Shown: positions 26,777 through 35,414 of the stretch, in pieces
Numbering within the stretch: the first letter of the stretch is position 1
How the letters are laid out: every line of letters begins with the position of its first letter
Assembly (NCBI GenBank): GCA_040901445.1
Contig: JBBDYQ010000020.1
Location: forward strand, 27,455 to 91,454
DNA: 64,000 nt
From: Thermoleophilaceae bacterium
GTDB lineage: Bacteria > Actinomycetota > Thermoleophilia > Solirubrobacterales > Thermoleophilaceae
Direction: 5' to 3'
Notes under the pieces: model-generated
Told to the model about the DNA's origin: nothing
Database searches by the model: none
What the model saw: the letters and a program-made list of their open reading frames with translations, nothing else
Program-made: the position numbers and the translations under genes

Positions 26777-28125
26777 GCCAGGGCCTCCATCACCCGGGCG
26801 CGCGTTTCCTCGGGCGCGATCACCTCGTCCACGAAGCCGCCGTGCGCCGCCGCGTCGACGCCCAGGTGCTCACCCTCGTAGGCCGCCGCCAGCGCGCCGG
26901 CGTCCGCGCCCGCCGCGATCGCCCGGCGCTCGAGCAGCCCCACGGCGGGCTTGGCCCCCATCACTCCGATCCGCGCCTGAGGCCAGGCGAGGCTGAGGTC
27001 CGCTCCGAGGTCGCGCGAGTTCATCACGATGTACGCCCCACCGTATGCCTGGCGCAGCGTGACGGTTACACGCGGCACGCGGGCGCGGGCGAAAGCCCGG
27101 AGGAACGCGGCGCCGTGGCGGATGACGCCGTCGCGCTCCTGGCGCACGCCGGGGAGGAAGCCGGGGGTGTCGACGAGGACGAGCAGGGGGATGCCGAACC
27201 GGTCGCAGAACGTCACGAACCAGGCGCCCTTCTCCGCCGCCGCGCAGTCGATCGTACCCCCCAGCCGCCGCGGCTGGTTGGCGATCACTCCCACGGGAGA
27301 GCCGTCGATGCGGGCCAGTGCCGTCACCAGGTTCGGCGCCCAGCGCGGCGCCAGCTCGAGCAGGCGCCCGGCGTCGGTGAGGCGGCGGGCCACGTCGCGC
27401 ACGTCGTACACGCGGCGCGACTGCGCCGGCACCGGCTCGGACGGGTCACCGGGCTCCGGCTCGGCGGCCGGAGCCAGCGGGAGCGAGCCCCCGGCGCGCG
27501 CGGGCAGGTGGGCGAGCAGGTCGCGCACCAGCCGCCCCGCCTCCGCGGCGCCCGGCGCCTCGGCGTGGGCCACGCCGTTGGCTCCCTGGACGGCCGCCCC
27601 GCCCAGCTCGCCGGCGCTAACCCGCTCGCGCGTGACCTCCTCCACGATCCGCGGCCCGGTGAGGAACATGCGCGCCTCGGGGCCGCACATCACGGTGAGG
27701 TCGCCGAGGGCGGGTGAGTACGCGGCTCCGCCCGCGCACGGGCCGGAGACCACCGCCACCTGCGGCACCGTGGCGTTGGCCTGCTCGCGGAAGATGGACC
27801 CGTAGGCGGCGAGCGCCGCCACGCCCTGCTGGAGTCGCGCGCCACCGGAATGCGGAAAGCCCACCACGGGCGCGCCCGCGCGCTCGGCCGCCGCGAACGT
27901 GCGGGCGATGGTTTCGCCTCCCGCCGCCCCCAGCGAGCCGCCCACGTGGCCGCCGTCCTGGGCCCAGCAGAACACGGGCCGGCCCGCCGAGCGGCCACGG
28001 CCGGCCACCACGCCGTCGCCCACGGCCGTCCGCCAGGGACGAAAGGTGCCGGGGTCGCACAGCAGCTCGATGCGCGCGCGGGCAGGGTCCAGGCCGGTGG
28101 CCGCGAGCTCGAGGACGGCGGTCAC
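26773..28125 (-). CDS. Acyl-CoA carboxylase carboxyltransferase, both half-domains in one chain
   Basis: 450 residues with two crotonase-like halves. The N-terminal half has GGSLGAAGGETIARTF and FPHSGGARLQQGV; the C-terminal half has LVDTPGFLPG and QAYGGAYIVMNS. This is the AccD/PccB-type transcarboxylase that moves CO2 from biotin to acetyl-CoA or propionyl-CoA. Its place in the fab operon suggests malonyl-CoA supply. No biotin carboxylase or BCCP gene is in the window, so those subunits must be encoded elsewhere. GTG 28125 overlaps the fabF stop. Confidence 0.88.
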   Translation of the reverse strand: MTAVLELAATGLDPARARIELLCDPGTFRPWRTAVGDGVVAGRGRSAGRPVFCWAQDGGHVGGSLGAAGGETIARTFAAAERAGAPVVGFPHSGGARLQQGVAALAAYGSIFREQANATVPQVAVVSGPCAGGAAYSPALGDLTVMCGPEARMFLTGPRIVEEVTRERVSAGELGGAAVQGANGVAHAEAPGAAEAGRLVRDLLAHLPARAGGSLPLAPAAEPEPGDPSEPVPAQSRRVYDVRDVARRLTDAGRLLELAPRWAPNLVTALARIDGSPVGVIANQPRRLGGTIDCAAAEKGAWFVTFCDRFGIPLLVLVDTPGFLPGVRQERDGVIRHGAAFLRAFARARVPRVTVTLRQAYGGAYIVMNSRDLGADLSLAWPQARIGVMGAKPAVGLLERRAIAAGADAGALAAAYEGEHLGVDAAAHGGFVDEVIAPEETRARVMEALA

Positions 28126-29303
28126 GCGCGCGCCACCGCGAGGCAGGCGTTCTGGCCGCCGAAGCCAAACGAGCTCGAGATGGCGAGCTCGATGCCGGGC
28201 GCCTCGCGCGGGCCGTCCGGAACGTAGTCGAGGTCGCAGTCGGGGTCGGGGTGCTCGTAGTTCAGCGTCGGCGGCAGCACGCTGCGCTCGAGTGCGATCA
28301 GCGCGGCCAGTGCCTCCACCGCCCCGGCCGCGCCCAGCAGGTGGCCGATCTGCGACTTGGTGCTCGACACCGGCGGCGAGCCACCGTTCCAAACGGCGTG
28401 GATGGCGGCCGTCTCGACGCGGTCGTTGTAGGGGGTGGAGGTGCCGTGGGCGTTCACGTAGCCGGCGTCGGCGGGCTGCGCGCCGGCGTCCTGTAGAGCG
28501 GCGCGCATGGCGCTCGCCGCGCCGCGGCCCTCGGGGTCGGGCTGGGTGATGTGGTGGGCGTCGCTGGACGCCCCGTAGCCGGCTATGCGCCCGTGCACCG
28601 CCGCCCCTCGGGCGCGCCCGTGCTCCGCCGCCTCCAGCACCAGCACGCCGGCTCCCTCGCCCATCACGAAGCCGTCGCGCTCGGAGTCGAAGGGGCGCGA
28701 CACGCCCTCGCGTGAGAGAGCGCCCATCGACCGGAACGCCGCCAGGCAGAGGCCGGTGATCCCCGCCTCGGTGCCGCCCGCCACCACGGCGTCGGCCTCC
28801 CCGCGCTCGATCATGCGGGTGGCCTCGCCGATCGCGTGGGCGCCCGTCGCGCAGGCCGAGGACACCGACAGGCCGGGCCCGCGCGCGCCCAGCTTCATCG
28901 CCACCATGCCCGCGGCCGCGTTGGGCATCATCATCGGCACGAACTGGGGGGACACGGCGCGGTCGCCGCCGTCGATCCAGGCGCGGCACTCGCGCTCCAT
29001 CGTGCCGAGCCCGCCCACGCCGGTCCCCACCAGCACGCCGAGGCGCTCCGGCTCGATCCCGCCGGGCAGCCCGGCCTCCTCCGCGGCCTGCGCGGCGGCC
29101 GCGAGCGCGAGCTGGGTGAAGCGGTCGCTGCGCCGGGCCTCCTTGGCGGTCATGTAGCGCTCCGGGTCGAAGGCGGTGCAGGCCGCCACGCCGTCGGCCA
29201 CGCCGGAGCGGCGGCCCAGGAGCCCCTCGGCGAACGCCGCGGCGCCCTCCCCGATCGAGGAGATCACGCCGCGGCCGGTGACCACCACCTCGCGCCGGCT
29301 CAC
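28122..29303 (-). CDS. fabF: 3-oxoacyl-ACP synthase II (KAS II)
   Basis: 393 residues with the thiolase-fold active site Cys151 (SSACATGAHA), His286 (VNAHGTSTPYND), Lys316 and His321 (KSQIGHLLGAAG). It condenses malonyl-ACP with acyl-ACP in chain elongation. GTG 29303 overlaps the acpP stop by 4 nt, and its own stop overlaps the carboxyltransferase start. Only one KAS II is present here; mycobacteria have the kasA/kasB pair. Confidence 0.93.
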   Translation of the reverse strand: MSRREVVVTGRGVISSIGEGAAAFAEGLLGRRSGVADGVAACTAFDPERYMTAKEARRSDRFTQLALAAAAQAAEEAGLPGGIEPERLGVLVGTGVGGLGTMERECRAWIDGGDRAVSPQFVPMMMPNAAAGMVAMKLGARGPGLSVSSACATGAHAIGEATRMIERGEADAVVAGGTEAGITGLCLAAFRSMGALSREGVSRPFDSERDGFVMGEGAGVLVLEAAEHGRARGAAVHGRIAGYGASSDAHHITQPDPEGRGAASAMRAALQDAGAQPADAGYVNAHGTSTPYNDRVETAAIHAVWNGGSPPVSSTKSQIGHLLGAAGAVEALAALIALERSVLPPTLNYEHPDPDCDLDYVPDGPREAPGIELAISSSFGFGGQNACLAVARA

Positions 29304-29587
29304 GTACGCTCCGGCTCGAGGCCTGCGCCTCGCGCCTCCGCCACGCCCTCCTGCGCCAGCTCCAGCGTCAGGCGCACGGCGTCGCCGACGGACTCGACGC
29401 CGTCGAGGCGCTCGTCGGGCACGTGGATGCCGTAGCTGTCCTCCAGCGCCCGGACCAGCTCCACCAGGTCGAGCGAGTCCACGTCCAGCTCCTCGAACGT
29501 GGTCGATAGCTGCGCCTCGCCCCCGTTCGGGACCTTGATCTCCACCAGCGTCTGCCGGATGCGCTCCAGCACGTCCTGCTCGGTCAT
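29300..29587 (-). CDS. acpP: Acyl carrier protein
   Basis: 95 residues with the phosphopantetheine site Ser38 in DVDSLDLVEL. ATG 29587 is chosen because GGAGGA lies immediately before it (29591-29596); an in-frame ATG at 29608 is upstream of this ribosome site. The C-terminus is about 15 residues longer than E. coli ACP, with an acidic tail like that of mycobacterial AcpM but shorter. It sits between fabG and fabF in the operon. Confidence 0.93.
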   Translation of the reverse strand: MTEQDVLERIRQTLVEIKVPNGGEAQLSTTFEELDVDSLDLVELVRALEDSYGIHVPDERLDGVESVGDAVRLTLELAQEGVAEARGAGLEPERT

Positions 29588-29612
29588 GTGTCCTCCTTCG
29601 TTTGTCATGGGC

Positions 29613-30296
29613 TCACGTGGCCAGCCCGCCGTCCACGGCGAGCACGGCCCCGTTCACGTATGCGGCACCGTCGGAGCAGAGGAAGGCCACGGCGTCGGCG
29701 ACCTCCTCCGGGGTGCCCACCCGTCCGGCCGGCACCGCCCCCACCAGCCGCTCCGCCACGCCGTCCGCGGTCATGTCGGTGTCGATCACGCCCGGCGTCA
29801 CGGCGTTGCAGGTCACGCCCTTGCGGGCCATCTCGCGCGCCACGGTCCTGGTGAGTGCCAGCATGCCGGCCTTGGCCGCCGCGTAGTTCGCCTGGCCCGG
29901 GTTCGCGCGCACGGCGACCGCGGAGGAGACGTTCACGATGCGGCCGTAGCGCGCCGACAGCATCTGCCCGAGCGCCTGCTGCGTGCAGTGGAAGGCGCCG
30001 CTGAGGTTCGTGGCCACCACGCTCTCGAACTGCTCGCTGGTCATGCGCACGGCCAGCCCGTCGCGGCGCTGCCCCGCGTTGTTCACGAGGCAGAGCACGG
30101 GGCCAAGCTCCACCTCGACCTGCTTGAAGGCGCGCGCCACCGCCTCGGCGTCGGCGACGTCGGCACAGACGTCGCCACCGCTTCGGCCGAGGGTCGCCAC
30201 GCGCCATCCCTCCGCGCGCAGGCGGCCGGCCACGGCGGCGCCGATCCCGCGGGTCCCGCCCGTCACGAGGGCGCAGCCGCCGTCACGCGCAGACAA
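29613..30296 (-). CDS. fabG: 3-oxoacyl-ACP reductase
   Basis: A short-chain dehydrogenase of 227 residues: cofactor loop VTGGTRGIGAA, catalytic Ser125, Tyr138 and Lys142 (QANYAAAKAGM). It reduces 3-oxoacyl-ACP with NADPH. The start is a rare TTG at 30296; it is supported by GGAAGGAG about 7 nt upstream and by the need to include the cofactor loop. The start lies inside the end of fabH (14-nt overlap), so the ribosome site is within the fabH coding region. Confidence 0.9.
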   Translation of the reverse strand: MSARDGGCALVTGGTRGIGAAVAGRLRAEGWRVATLGRSGGDVCADVADAEAVARAFKQVEVELGPVLCLVNNAGQRRDGLAVRMTSEQFESVVATNLSGAFHCTQQALGQMLSARYGRIVNVSSAVAVRANPGQANYAAAKAGMLALTRTVAREMARKGVTCNAVTPGVIDTDMTADGVAERLVGAVPAGRVGTPEEVADAVAFLCSDGAAYVNGAVLAVDGGLAT

Positions 30297-31314
30297 GCCG
30301 TCGCTCCTTCCACGACACCACGCCCGCGGCCCATACGAAGCCGGCGCCGAAGGCCGCCAGCACCACGGTGGCGCCGGGCCGCAGCAGGCCGTCGCGCTCG
30401 GCCTGCTCGAGCGCCAGCGGGATCGAGGCGGCCGAGGTGTTGGCCACCCGGTCGACGTTCAGGGCCACGCGCTCCGCCGGCAGGCCCAGCGCGGCGGCGG
30501 TGGCTTCCACGATCCGCGCGTTGGCCTGATGGGCCACGAGCAGGTCCACGTCGTGTGTCGTCAGCCCGGCCTGTGCGAGGGCCGCGGCCGTGGCCTCGGT
30601 CATGCGGTCCACCGCGTGGCGATACACCTCCCGCCCCTGCATCCTGATCAGCCCGCGCTCGTCGGAGCCGAGCAGGGCGCCCCTGCCCGGGTCGCAGCCC
30701 AGCACGAACGGCGGGCAGCCCAGGTCCAGCTCGCCACCGCCCACCACGACGGCGCCGGCGCCGTCGGCCAGCAGCACAGCCGTGGAGCGATCCTCGTGGT
30801 CGGTGATCCGCGACAGCGCCTCGGCGCCCACGACCAGCACGGTGCGGGCGCGGCCGGTCTCCACGGCCGCGGCCGCTTCGTCCAGCGCGTAGAGAAAGCC
30901 GGCGCAGGCGGCGTTCACGTCGTAGGCCGCGCCGCGCATGCCGATCTCGGCCGCCACCTCCGGGGCGAGGCCGGGGGTCAGGCGGTCGGGCGTGATGGTG
31001 GCGGCGATCAGCCGGTCGACGTCCTCGGGGCGGCGGCCGGCGTCGGCGAGCGCTGCGCGGCAGGCATCGGCCGCCAGGCCGGTGAGCGAGCCCTGGTCTG
31101 CCAGCTTGCGGCGCTCGCGGATGCCGGTGCGCTTGACGATCCACTCGTCGCTGGTGTCCAGGCGCTCCTGGAGGTCGGCGTTGGTCACCGTGTTCTCCGG
31201 CAGCGCGGCGCCCACGCCGAAGATGCCGGCGGCGAGGCGGGCCGGGCGGCCGTTGCGGCTGTTTGCGCGCCGCGCCCGGGCGTCATCGAGCGGGATCACC
31301 AGCTCGCCGGTCAC
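30283..31314 (-). CDS. fabH: 3-oxoacyl-ACP synthase III (KAS III)
   Basis: 343 residues with Cys137 (DVNAACAGF), His262 (VAHQANARI) and Asn292 (ANTSAASIP), the KAS III triad. It starts chains by condensing acyl-CoA with malonyl-ACP. About 28 residues precede the usual FabH start (IFGVGAALPENTVTN), but GTG 31314 overlaps the fabD stop in GTGA fashion, supporting the longer form. Substrate preference (straight or branched) cannot be read. Confidence 0.92.
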   Translation of the reverse strand: MTGELVIPLDDARARRANSRNGRPARLAAGIFGVGAALPENTVTNADLQERLDTSDEWIVKRTGIRERRKLADQGSLTGLAADACRAALADAGRRPEDVDRLIAATITPDRLTPGLAPEVAAEIGMRGAAYDVNAACAGFLYALDEAAAAVETGRARTVLVVGAEALSRITDHEDRSTAVLLADGAGAVVVGGGELDLGCPPFVLGCDPGRGALLGSDERGLIRMQGREVYRHAVDRMTEATAAALAQAGLTTHDVDLLVAHQANARIVEATAAALGLPAERVALNVDRVANTSAASIPLALEQAERDGLLRPGATVVLAAFGAGFVWAAGVVSWKERRLVCA

Positions 31315-32120
31315 GCGGCCACCGCGAGCGTGCGCTTGACCAGCCCGTTGAGGACCTTGTCCGGCCCCAGCGTCACGAAGCGCTCCACCCCGCGGGCGCG
31401 CAGCGCGAGCAGCGTCTCGCGCCAGCGGACCGTTCGCAGCAGGTTGGCGGCGAGCTCGGCACGCACGTTCCCGAACGGCGAGGCGGTGCCGTTGGAGTAG
31501 ACCGGGAAGCGCGGCGGGCGAATCGTTATCTGGGCGAGCGCGCAGGCCAGCTCCTCCGCCGCGGGCACCATCAGCTCGGAGTGGAAGGCCCCGCTCACGT
31601 CGAGCTTCCGCGCCCGCAGCCGCCGCTCGCGGACCTCTGCCTCGGCGGCCTCGATCGCGTCCGCGGCACCGGAGAGCACGAGCTGCCCGGGTGCGTTGTC
31701 GTTGGCGATCGTCAGGCGATGCCGGCGCGTGAGCTCGTCGGCGTCCCCATTCCCGGCTCCGAGCAGCGCCAGCATCCCGCCGGGCGCGGCCTCACCGGCG
31801 CGGGCCATGGCATCGCCGCGCAGGGCCACGAGCCGCAAAGCGTCCTCGAAGTCGAGCGCCCCTGCGGCCGTGAGCGCGGTGTACTCGCCGAGCGAGTGGC
31901 CGGCCCCGGCCGCAGGCTCGTGGAGTCCCGGCTCGGCCTCGAGCGCCGCCAGCCCGCACAGGAACAGGGCGGGCTGCTGGAAGCGCGTGCCCTCATCGAG
32001 GCGGGCGAAGGGGTCGTAGCCCAGCAGCTCGATCCCGCGCGGGATGACCTCGCCGTCGCGCCACGGCTCGTCCATGCCGGCGGCGTGGCTGCCCTGGCCC
32101 GGGAACAGGAGCGCGGTCAT
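31311..32120 (-). CDS. fabD: Malonyl-CoA:ACP transacylase
   Basis: 269 residues with LLFPGQGSHAAGM, nucleophile Ser76 (GHSLGEYTA) and His180 (SGAFHSELM). It loads malonate onto ACP. It is somewhat shorter than the usual 300 residues; the reduction lies between the PGQGS motif and GHSLG. It is the first gene of a seven-gene minus-strand operon (fabD-fabH-fabG-acpP-fabF-carboxyltransferase-tetR). Confidence 0.92.
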   Translation of the reverse strand: MTALLFPGQGSHAAGMDEPWRDGEVIPRGIELLGYDPFARLDEGTRFQQPALFLCGLAALEAEPGLHEPAAGAGHSLGEYTALTAAGALDFEDALRLVALRGDAMARAGEAAPGGMLALLGAGNGDADELTRRHRLTIANDNAPGQLVLSGAADAIEAAEAEVRERRLRARKLDVSGAFHSELMVPAAEELACALAQITIRPPRFPVYSNGTASPFGNVRAELAANLLRTVRWRETLLALRARGVERFVTLGPDKVLNGLVKRTLAVAA

Positions 32121-32187
32121 CAGGGGTCCGGACCCCGCCGCGTGACGGGGGTTACCGATGTTCGACGCGCCGGGCCGGAATGTCGAT

Positions 32188-32204
32188 TGACCGGGATTCG
32201 GTCA
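32188..32204. promoter_or_regulatory. Inverted repeat upstream of fabD, possible TetR operator
   Basis: TGACCG-GGATT-CGGTCA is a perfect 6-bp inverted repeat 68 bp upstream of the fabD ATG. A TetR regulator is encoded at the end of this operon and could bind here. No clear -35/-10 pair was seen close to it. Confidence 0.35.
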
Positions 32205-32280
32205 GGCCACGATCCACCCCCGCATCATCGAACGTCCCGGACTACCCCCTATAGATGGTTGATTCCACCCGCTCTTGCGG

Positions 32281-32628
32281 GTAGGCCACGAGCGAGCGGC
32301 ACGGGCAAGTCCCCCGATCACGGCCCCAGCCGTGGAATCAACCACCTGGCGGCGGCCCCGCCGCGACCGTGCGGAGTTGACCACCGTATGGGTCGCAAAG
32401 TCCGCACGGCTCGGCCCGAACGCCGGAGGGCCCGGTCACCCGTCCCTAGAGACGAGTCATCCCGCGTCGGGTTAACCGGCGAGTGTGGCGAGGCGCCGCG
32501 GAGCGACCGAGGTGGTGGTGAGCCAGATTGCCGCGCGAGTCCACTCCCGCCTCTCTCACTGCAAACCTGGCGGCGCTGAGCCAAACCACCGCCCGGCGAA
32601 AGCACACGACCAACCGCGGAATCACTCA
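32281..32628. repeat. Dispersed repeat element, copy 1 (with 119-bp insertion)
   Basis: 32281-32419 matches 57551-57689 at 133 of 139 positions by direct comparison. The match stops, about 119 bp of unrelated sequence follows (32420-32538), then it resumes at 32539-32628 (GTCCACT..., ending CCAACCGCGGAA). A conserved stem-loop lies inside: CCGTGCGGA pairs with TCCGCACGG, with GACC/GGTC nested within. Just left of the copy, TGGTTGATTCCAC (32257-32269) is the inverse of GTGGAATCAACCA at 32332-32344. Short ORFs across it are not supported as genes. Confidence 0.8.
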
Positions 32629-32684
32629 TCTACACGGGCCAGTGCGGGACGTTCATGTTTGGCGCCGCCGAGGGGCTCGGGTCG

Positions 32685-34136
32685 CTAGGCACCGATCAGT
32701 GAGCGGTTCCGGCCGGTTCGCTTCGCCTGGTAGAGCGCCTCGTCGGCGCGGCCGAGCAGCGCCGACGCCGTGTCGCCGGCCTCCCGGCGCGCGACGCCCG
32801 CCGAGCAGGACTCCCCGCGAGGCGTCGCGGCTCGCAGGCGGTCCACGACTCTGCGCGCGACCTGGACGTCGTCTCCGTGCAGGAGCACGACGAACTCCTC
32901 GCCGCCGTACCGCGCCAGCGTGTCGGCCGGGCGCAGTTGCGCACGCCACGCGGCGGCCGCCTCCTTGAGCAGGCGGTCTCCGGCCTGGTGTCCGTGATCG
33001 TCGTTGTAGGACTTGAAGAAGTCGAGATCGAGGATCGCCACGCAAACCGGCTCGGCGTCGCGGGTCACCCGCTCCAGGTGCTCGTCCCATGCCCGGCGAT
33101 TGGGCAGGCCGGTCAACACGTCGGTCAGGGCCACCTCGGTCAGCCGTCCGAGCAGGTCGGCGCGCTCGATCACGAACGCCGCCTCGGACGCGAGCAGGCG
33201 GACGAGACCGGTCGTCCGGCGCACATCGGCCGGCGGCTGCCGCCAGCCGGCGACGAGGACTCCCACGACGTCCTCGCCGCGATGAACGGGCTCGAACAGG
33301 ACGGCCGCCGGTCTCTCCGCCGCCTCGAATGCCCAGGTGTCGTTGTCCGGATGCTCGTCGGGATCGGAGACGAAGCGCGCGGCGCCCGAGCAATAGGCCG
33401 CCATCGCCCAGGACGAGCCACCCTTCGGCGTGATGGTCAGCGACGAATGGCTCAGCCCGGCTCCGGCGGTCCAGGCGAGTGAGCCGTCGCCCTGCCCCTC
33501 GAGCAGCACGGCGAAGTTCGCCCCGCTGACGTCGCAGGCGGCGGCGCAGAGGCGCTCGCGGGCATCGGTGGTCCCGGAGAGCGAGCGCGACAGATCGGCC
33601 ATCGTCTCCAGGTCGCGTTCGCGAGCCGCCAGGGCTTCGGCGTGGCCGCGCACGCCGGCGACCAGGTTCTGCACCGCGATCCCGACGATCGCCGACGCGG
33701 CCGCGAACACGACGGCTATCCGCCAGATGCTGAGCGGGTACTCCGGCCCGCCGGTGAGCACGGCGGGGGCCACGAGGAAAGTGCAGACCCCGCCGATCAG
33801 CACCAGAAGCTGGCCGCGGCTACCGTGCAGAGCCAGCCAGAAGACCGGCACCAGCGCGAGCGCTCCGACGCCCGCCACGGCGCCGCCGCTCGCATCCCGC
33901 AGCAGCGCGACCGAGATGAGGAACAGCAGCGAGGGGGCGATCCACGTCGCTCGGGGCAGATTGCGCCAGGGCGCGAAGACGGCCACGCAGGCGGTGGCGA
34001 GCATCAGCACCGCCGCAACCGTGTAGCCGGTCCAGTCGACGCCGTTCCCGATCGGCACGAGTGCGAATCCGAGCAGGGTCGCCGCGCCAAACGGCGCGAT
34101 CTCGCGGGCGAGCCGGCGATCGAGCGTCATCACCAT
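32685..34136 (-). CDS. Membrane GGDEF diguanylate cyclase
   Basis: The 483-residue protein has an N-terminal membrane domain (about 15-165, roughly five or six hydrophobic helices, e.g. LLFLISVALL), a GAF-like domain (about 180-330) and a C-terminal GGDEF domain starting TDVLTGLPNRRAWDEHL. The active site reads RYGGEEFVV, an intact GGEEF, so it should make c-di-GMP from GTP. No EAL domain. The input is presumably sensed by the membrane or GAF part. The repeat element lies directly downstream, between this gene and fabD. Confidence 0.9.
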   Translation of the reverse strand: MVMTLDRRLAREIAPFGAATLLGFALVPIGNGVDWTGYTVAAVLMLATACVAVFAPWRNLPRATWIAPSLLFLISVALLRDASGGAVAGVGALALVPVFWLALHGSRGQLLVLIGGVCTFLVAPAVLTGGPEYPLSIWRIAVVFAAASAIVGIAVQNLVAGVRGHAEALAARERDLETMADLSRSLSGTTDARERLCAAACDVSGANFAVLLEGQGDGSLAWTAGAGLSHSSLTITPKGGSSWAMAAYCSGAARFVSDPDEHPDNDTWAFEAAERPAAVLFEPVHRGEDVVGVLVAGWRQPPADVRRTTGLVRLLASEAAFVIERADLLGRLTEVALTDVLTGLPNRRAWDEHLERVTRDAEPVCVAILDLDFFKSYNDDHGHQAGDRLLKEAAAAWRAQLRPADTLARYGGEEFVVLLHGDDVQVARRVVDRLRAATPRGESCSAGVARREAGDTASALLGRADEALYQAKRTGRNRSLIGA

Positions 34137-34208
34137 CTAGTCGACGGATCGGCGAGAAAGGTTGAGTCCCGTCCTCTGCCGCCGCCGGAGGACGCCGCCC
34201 CGGCGGGT

Positions 34209-35408
34209 TCAGCCGGGGAGCGGCGCGCCGAGCGCGCTCGCGAGGGCGCCCACGGCACCAGCGACGATCACTGTCGAGACGACGCCGTGGCGCAGGACGA
34301 AGAGCGCGACGACAGCAGCGGCGAGGACTGCGAACTGCCAGGTCTCGGTGAGCGCAAGCGCGAGCGGGATGGCGGCGCCGGCGATCGCGCCGATCGCGGC
34401 GGGGCCGGCGCCGTCGAGGAAGCAGCGCACGCTCTGGTTTGCGCGCAGGCGGTCGAAACGCTCGGCGCCGACGAGGATGAACGAGAACGATGGCGCGAAC
34501 GCGACGGCGGCGGCCAACAGCCCGCCCCCGACGCCGGCGGCGGCGTAGCCGACGACGGCGACGGTCTGCACGACCGGGCCGGGCGTGACCTGGCCGAGGG
34601 CGACGGCGTTGAGGAACTGCCCTCCGGTCATCCAGTCGTAGGTGTGGACGGCGTCGTGCTGCATCAGCGGGATGATCACGAAGCCGCCGCCGTAGGACAG
34701 CGCGCCGACCTTGAACGCCAGCCACGCCAGCGCCAGCAGTCCACCGCTGGCCGCGCCCGCGGTCGCGAGCAGCGGCCAGGCGTGGATCGCCGCGACGCCG
34801 GCGCCCGCGGACCGGATGCGCCGCAGCGCGATCTCGAGGGCGCCGCAGCCGAGCAGGACCAGCACCAGCCACGCGCCGACGGTGGCGGCGGAGACGGCGC
34901 CGGCGAGCGTGTAGAGGAGCCAGCGGGGACGGGCGGCCGCGCGGCGCCGGCTCGCGGGGGCCAGGCTGGCGGCCGCCTGCAGCGCGACGGCGGCCACTGC
35001 GGCGCCCGATCCGGCGCCGGCGCCGAGCGCCCACCCGGGCGGGGAGTCGGCGAGGAACAGCGCCGCGAGCGCGAGGATCAGCACCAGGCCGGGGAGGATG
35101 AAGCCGGCCCCGCCGACGAGCGCTCCGGCGATCCCGCGCAGCCGCCAGGCGCAGTAGATCGCCAGCTGCGTCGACGCCGGTCCTGGCAGCAGGTTGGTCG
35201 CGGCGATCGCGTCCTCGAACTCGCGGTCATCGAGCCACCCGCGTCGCTCCACGCACAGCTCGCGCAACAGCGCGATGTGCGCCGGTGGGCCGCCGAAACC
35301 GATGCACCCGATGCGCCCCCACTCGCGCAGGACGACCGCTAGTCCCGGCCGCGGCGCCGGCGCGCTGGCCTGCGAGCGAGCGCGCCGCGCCTCGTCGGCT
35401 CCGGACAC
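34209..35408 (-). CDS. chrA: Chromate transporter (CHR family), third gene of ars-type operon
   Basis: 399 residues of strongly hydrophobic sequence in two homologous halves. The CHR signatures are visible in each: GCIGFGGPPAHIALL with LPGPASTQLA in the first half and GALSYGGGFVIIPLM with LGQVTPGPV in the second. Family members export chromate in symport or antiport. It starts 6 nt after the VOC gene and is the only transporter in the ArsR-ArsC operon, so arsenic as well as chromate could be its context. GTG 35408 is used. Confidence 0.9.
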   Translation of the reverse strand: MSGADEARRARSQASAPAPRPGLAVVLREWGRIGCIGFGGPPAHIALLRELCVERRGWLDDREFEDAIAATNLLPGPASTQLAIYCAWRLRGIAGALVGGAGFILPGLVLILALAALFLADSPPGWALGAGAGSGAAVAAVALQAAASLAPASRRRAAARPRWLLYTLAGAVSAATVGAWLVLVLLGCGALEIALRRIRSAGAGVAAIHAWPLLATAGAASGGLLALAWLAFKVGALSYGGGFVIIPLMQHDAVHTYDWMTGGQFLNAVALGQVTPGPVVQTVAVVGYAAAGVGGGLLAAAVAFAPSFSFILVGAERFDRLRANQSVRCFLDGAGPAAIGAIAGAAIPLALALTETWQFAVLAAAVVALFVLRHGVVSTVIVAGAVGALASALGAPLPG

Positions 35409-35414
35409 CGGCAG

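Noticed and set aside
32275-32475. Short ORFs over both repeat copies (similar translations in both)
   Set aside because: Similarity follows from DNA identity; changes are not biased to silent sites and the frames differ in length and ends.
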